A stretch of DNA of 35,396 bases, taken from Lachnospiraceae bacterium (GTDB lineage Bacteria; Bacillota; Clostridia; Lachnospirales; Lachnospiraceae). Shown piece after piece: positions 32,447-35,396 of this stretch. The number at the start of each line of letters is the position of its first letter. Positions within the stretch are counted from its first letter, which is position 1. The stretch lies in contig JAUNWX010000022.1 in assembly GCA_030540075.1 (NCBI GenBank), positions 1 to 35,396 of the forward strand. The letters run 5' to 3'. Below the pieces are notes generated by a model. That model saw only the letters and a program-made list of their open reading frames with translations. It searched no databases and was not told the DNA's origin. The position numbers were made by a program, and so were the translations under genes.

Positions 32447-33658
32447 ATGAAAACATTTGAACTGATTGCGCCTTGCCATTTCGGTCTCGAGGCCGTCACG
32501 AAAAAAGAAATCATCAATCTTGGCTACGACATCACAGAGGTCACCGACGGACGCGTGAGCTTCATTGGCGATGCGGACGCCATCGCGCGTGCCAATGTCT
32601 TCCTCCGTACGACGGAGCGTATCCTGCTGAAGGTCGGCTCCTTCCGGGCAGAGACCTGGGAAGAGCTCTTCCAGGCGACGAAGTCGCTTCCATGGGAGAA
32701 CTTCGTCCCGAAGGATGGCAGCTTCTGGGTTACGAAGGCGAGCTCCATCAAGTCGAAGCTCTTCTCGACCCGTGATATCCAGTCGGTCATGAAGAAGGCC
32801 ATGGTTGCCCGCATGGGTGCATATTACGGCGTCGACTGGTTCGAGGAGCACGGCGCGAAGTATCCGGTACGTGTTTTTGCGTATAAGGATATCTTTACGG
32901 TCTGCCTCGACACCTCCGGCGAGTCCCTTCACAAGCGTGGCTACCGTCTGAAGCAGGGCCTCGCACCGATTACAGAGACATTGGCTGCTGCTCTCATCAT
33001 GCAGTCCGGCTGGCGTGAGGATCACGCCTTCGTCGATCCGATGTGCGGCTCCGGTACCTTCGTCATCGAGGCTGCGATGATCGCCGCCAACATTGCCCCA
33101 GGCATGGATCGTGCCTTCGTATCCGAGGCGTGGACGAATCTGATCGATAAGAAGTGCTGGTATAATGCACTCGACGAGGCAAATGATGCCGTCGACCAGA
33201 CGCTGCTCGAGACCGGTGTGAACCACTTCGGGAAGAAGGTGGATATCCAGGGCTATGACATCAATCCGGAGGTGATTCCGGTAGCGCGTGAGAACGCAGA
33301 GCGTGCCGGTGTGGAGAAGATCGTGCATCTGCAGGTGCGTGACATCGCGAACTTCTCCCACGGCGGTAAGTTCGGTTATATCCTCACGAACCCGCCATAC
33401 GGTGAGCGAATCGAGGATAAGCGGAATCTGCCGCTTCTGTACACCGAGCTGAAGGAGGCATATCAGGGGCTCGACAGCTGGTCCATGCACCTCATCACGG
33501 CCTGGGAGGACGCGCAGAAGTACCTCGGAAAGGCCGACAAGAACCGGAAGATCTACAACGGTATGATGAAGACCTACTTCTACAGCTACGATAAGCGTTA
33601 TATCCAGCGCTCCGCGCCGCATGATTTCCGCGGGAAGCCGTTGCTTCCGAAAATTTAA
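32447..33658 (+). CDS. THUMP-domain class I SAM-dependent RNA methyltransferase (RlmL/YpsC type)
   Basis: The 403-residue protein has an N-terminal THUMP-like region (residues about 40-155) and a Rossmann methyltransferase with motif I in DPMCGSGTF (197-205) and catalytic NPPYGER (315-321), the N6/N2-type N-P-P-Y signature. Homologues methylate guanine N2 in 23S rRNA (RlmL N-terminal half). ATG 32447 has AAAGG upstream. The length matches the single-domain Gram-positive form rather than the fused RlmKL of Gram-negative bacteria. It may be cotranscribed with the DUF1700 gene. Confidence 0.9.
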   Translation: MKTFELIAPCHFGLEAVTKKEIINLGYDITEVTDGRVSFIGDADAIARANVFLRTTERILLKVGSFRAETWEELFQATKSLPWENFVPKDGSFWVTKASSIKSKLFSTRDIQSVMKKAMVARMGAYYGVDWFEEHGAKYPVRVFAYKDIFTVCLDTSGESLHKRGYRLKQGLAPITETLAAALIMQSGWREDHAFVDPMCGSGTFVIEAAMIAANIAPGMDRAFVSEAWTNLIDKKCWYNALDEANDAVDQTLLETGVNHFGKKVDIQGYDINPEVIPVARENAERAGVEKIVHLQVRDIANFSHGGKFGYILTNPPYGERIEDKRNLPLLYTELKEAYQGLDSWSMHLITAWEDAQKYLGKADKNRKIYNGMMKTYFYSYDKRYIQRSAPHDFRGKPLLPKI

Positions 33659-33671
33659 TAAAAATTTAATG

Positions 33672-33730
33672 GGGTCAGACCCTCTTACGAAATTCTTAAG
33701 ATGAGCGTGAGGGGGCCGGACTCCTTTTTG
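33672..33730 (+). terminator. Terminator after the RNA methyltransferase gene
   Basis: GGGGTCAGACCCTCTTACG (33672-33690) pairs imperfectly with CGTGAGGGGGCCGGACTCC (about 33707-33725), with several G-T pairs, followed by TTTTTGGTTTT. Confidence 0.65.
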
Positions 33731-33762
33731 GTTTTACGGGAGGAAACGCGATTGCAGTGCTT

Positions 33763-33792
33763 TGTGCTTTAAGAGCGAATCTGTGGTAAAAT
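33763..33792 (+). promoter_or_regulatory. Promoter of the truncated hydrate epimerase gene, with a palindrome over the -10
   Basis: TTGTGC (33763-33768), an 18-base spacer and TAAAAT (33787-33792) with TGG before it. The -10 lies within the perfect palindrome GTGGTA-AAA-TACCAC (33783-33797), which could be an operator. Confidence 0.6.
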
Positions 33793-33826
33793 ACCACTAT
33801 ATTTCTTTATAGGAAGAGGACGAAAT

Positions 33827-34219
33827 ATGCCGGATAAGAATGGTGATATAAATACAGCGTGCATCACCGGTACGGTGGCGAAGGCGGCGGACCGTTACGC
33901 GATGGATGTGATGGGGCTCAAATCTCTGACGCTGATGGAAACGGCGAGCAGCAAAATCGCGGGCGACTATCGTCTCTTTATAGAAGAAGCCAACTGCCGC
34001 AGCCACGGTTTCGTACTTGCCATCGACGCGCCCTCCGGGATCAACACCGATACGGGCGAGCTCATGGGCTGTGGCATAAAAGCGGATGTCACGATAACCT
34101 TCGGGCGAAACAAGACCGGCCTCGCGTGCGGCGCAGGCCAGAACCTTGCCGGGCGGGTGCTGGTCGAAGACATTGGCATCCCCGACGAAGCGTACATCGA
34201 GGCGGAAAAACATTTGTAG
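33827..34219 (+). pseudogene. NAD(P)H-hydrate epimerase remnant with an internal deletion
   Basis: The 130-residue frame matches both ends of the YjeF N-terminal domain. The first 43 residues correspond to the N-terminal helix ending in LMETAS, and residues 50-130 correspond to the C-terminal half (VLAIDAPSGINTDTG, then ADVTITFGRNKTGL and VLVEDIGIPDEAY). The central part of the family, including the GNNGGDG nucleotide-binding loop and the DALFG strand, is absent, so roughly half the fold is missing. The frame is kept, and a good promoter and AGAGGA binding site remain. Epimerase activity is unlikely. It could be a decaying gene or a reduced protein with another role. Confidence 0.7.
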
Positions 34220-34318
34220 ACCAATGTCTACAGCACGTGCCTGAAACGAAAGAAACGGGCTGTGACCGCGGCGAACGACAATCACTGTGCAGCATGTGAC
34301 ACGAAATATGGAGGCGTA

Positions 34319-35122
34319 ATGAAAGAATATATCCTGGCAGAGGGACACCTCGAGAAGCTGATCTCGATTGCGATCATCGTCGTGGTGTTTGCAGCTCTGA
34401 TTTCCATCACGAACCGCATCTTCCACAAAATCAATAAGAGGAAGAACAGTATCTTCTATAAATTTCTGAACAGCGTGGTTTACGTCGTCCTTCTCGCGTC
34501 GGCAATCTACTCCGTGCTGTCACAGTTCGATATGGCACGTGAGATCAGTACCGTCATCCTGCAGAGTGGTACCCTGATCATCGCCGTTGCGACCTTTGCG
34601 GCGCAGCAGGCCCTCGGAAACGTGCTTTCCGGCTTCATGCTGTCGGCATCCCGCCCAATCGAAATCGGGCAGAAGGTGAAAATTATGCAGGGCGGCACAC
34701 AGATCTGCGAAGGCATCGTCAAGGATATGACCTTCCGCCATGTCGTGATCCAGAGCTATGACGGACAGAGCAATATCCTTCCGAACAGCCTCGTGGATCA
34801 GGCGGTGATCGTCAATGCGGACTACGTGGAGGGTACAGGCAATTTCCTCGAGTTCGAGGTCGCGTATGAATCGGACTTCGACCTCGTCCGTTCCCTGATT
34901 CGTCAGGCACTTGAAAGCCAGCCGGAGGTCAGCAAGAAGGACGTGAATATCATGATGAACCGCGTCAGCTCGAACGGCGTTGTCTTCAAGTTCACCGTAT
35001 GGACGCACAGCGTCGACGAGAACTTCCGCGCCTGCAGCGAACTCCGCGAGAAGATCATAAAATCATTCAATGAACATCACGTCGTGATCCCATATCAGAC
35101 CATAGATGTAAACATGCATTGA
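34319..35122 (+). CDS. MscS family mechanosensitive ion channel
   Basis: The 267-residue protein has three N-terminal membrane helices (about 10-30, 46-66, 80-108). The third is the pore helix, rich in Ala and Gly, ending in QALGNVLSGFML, the MscS signature. The cytoplasmic beta domain follows (IEIGQKVKIMQGGTQICEGIVKDMTFRHVVI, then ILPNSLVDQAVIVN), and then an alpha/beta tail. It opens under membrane tension to release solutes after osmotic downshock. The start ATG 34319 follows GGAGG (34310-34314); the open frame goes back to 34262 with no site. The length is close to E. coli MscS. Confidence 0.93.
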   Translation: MKEYILAEGHLEKLISIAIIVVVFAALISITNRIFHKINKRKNSIFYKFLNSVVYVVLLASAIYSVLSQFDMAREISTVILQSGTLIIAVATFAAQQALGNVLSGFMLSASRPIEIGQKVKIMQGGTQICEGIVKDMTFRHVVIQSYDGQSNILPNSLVDQAVIVNADYVEGTGNFLEFEVAYESDFDLVRSLIRQALESQPEVSKKDVNIMMNRVSSNGVVFKFTVWTHSVDENFRACSELREKIIKSFNEHHVVIPYQTIDVNMH

Positions 35123-35126
35123 GCAG

Positions 35127-35155
35127 ATTCAGGGTGCCCTCCGGGCACCCTGAAT
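35127..35155 (+). terminator. Terminator of the MscS gene
   Basis: A perfect 13-bp stem ATTCAGGGTGCCC/GGGCACCCTGAAT with a TCC loop lies just after the stop; the T-rich tail is interrupted (TGCTTTGAAGTTTTTTG). Confidence 0.85.
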
Positions 35156-35191
35156 TGCTTTGAAGTTTTTTGAAAAAATTGAAAATCACGC

Positions 35192-35220
35192 TTGACATGA
35201 CCGGGACTCTCTGGTAAAGT
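35192..35220 (+). promoter_or_regulatory. First tandem promoter (P1) at the right edge
   Basis: Consensus TTGACA (35192-35197), a 17-base spacer and TAAAGT (35215-35220). Confidence 0.75.
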
Positions 35221-35297
35221 ATCCAACTGTCGCCGCAAGCGAAACGGACACAAAGATCCATCGCAAGCCGCTGACAAAAAGAAAATTAAAAAAGTGC

Positions 35298-35326
35298 TTG
35301 ACACAAGCGAAACGGTTTGATAGTAT
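35298..35326 (+). promoter_or_regulatory. Second tandem promoter (P2) at the right edge, likely of a stable RNA operon
   Basis: Consensus TTGACA (35298-35303), a 17-base spacer and TAGTAT (35321-35326), preceded by an A-rich stretch like an UP element. The leader that follows contains CGAACCTTGAAAATC, a motif seen in Firmicute rRNA operon leaders, so a 16S rRNA gene probably starts just past the window. Confidence 0.8.
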
Positions 35327-35333
35327 ATACAAG

Positions 35334-35396
35334 CTGTCGCGAGACGAGAGCACAACGAACCTTGAAAATCAAAGATCGATTAATACACAGACCCTG
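35334..35396 (+). ncRNA. Start of a probable rRNA operon leader (truncated by the window edge)
   Basis: This is transcribed sequence downstream of P2 with no open frame or ribosome binding site. It has a GTCGCGAGACGAGAGC segment resembling the tRNA operon leader at 1384-1400, then CCTTGAAAATC. Mature RNA is not reached within the window. Confidence 0.45.

Overview
The window reads as a chromosome segment from a fairly GC-rich anaerobic Firmicute, most like a Lachnospiraceae/Clostridia member. The evidence is pyruvate formate-lyase with its activase, a hisS-aspS pair, a giant 2-hydroxyacyl-CoA dehydratase activase-like protein, an Rrf2/IscR-type regulator, DUF1700 and DUF5662 proteins, GGAGG ribosome binding sites, several TTG starts, and tRNA genes without encoded CCA. 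The genus cannot be fixed from this sequence alone.

Layout. 1-4.5 kb: the tail of an unknown gene, a family 2 glycosyltransferase, tRNA-Val and tRNA-Met, a PAP2-like membrane phosphatase, a DUF5662 protein, an IscR-like regulator and tRNA-Arg. 4.6-9.4 kb: pflB, an internal terminator, pflA, then a HerA-like (DUF853) ATPase behind a structured leader. 9.5-15.2 kb: an AT-rich accessory island holding a mazEF-type toxin-antitoxin pair with an operator-like palindrome, a small serine recombinase, and a three-gene restriction-modification operon: a 5-methylcytosine methyltransferase, a PLD-family (NgoFVII-like) endonuclease and a Z1-domain ATPase. 15.2-15.55 kb: a long imperfect palindrome and tandem repeat, with a related copy near 24.4 kb. 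15.6-24.2 kb: a CPBP membrane protease divergent from recJ, then glyA converging on the 1459-residue activase across a bidirectional terminator. 24.4-31.5 kb: a rhomboid-like membrane protein, pyk-lysA and hisS-aspS. 31.7-35.4 kb: a DUF1700 membrane protein, an RlmL-type RNA methyltransferase, an internally deleted NAD(P)H-hydrate epimerase, an MscS channel, and two tandem strong promoters that probably lead into a stable RNA (likely rRNA) operon beyond the right edge.

The most interesting part is the island. Its restriction genes match the architecture of the ATP-dependent CglI/NgoAVII systems: a methyltransferase, a PLD nuclease with a probable B3-like DNA-binding end, and a Z1 helicase-like ATPase. 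The 186-bp gap between the recombinase and the methyltransferase is flanked by a perfect 14-bp inverted repeat. It contains an extended -10 promoter-like sequence facing away from the methyltransferase and a terminator-like hairpin facing towards it. This is what the OFF state of an invertible promoter would look like, so the system may be phase variable. That is an inference from the sequence and has not been tested.

The host genes describe fermentative metabolism (pyk, pflBA), one-carbon and lysine synthesis (glyA, lysA), translation (hisS, aspS, tRNAs) and DNA repair (recJ). Promoters with a TGn extension in front of the -10 box recur through the window.
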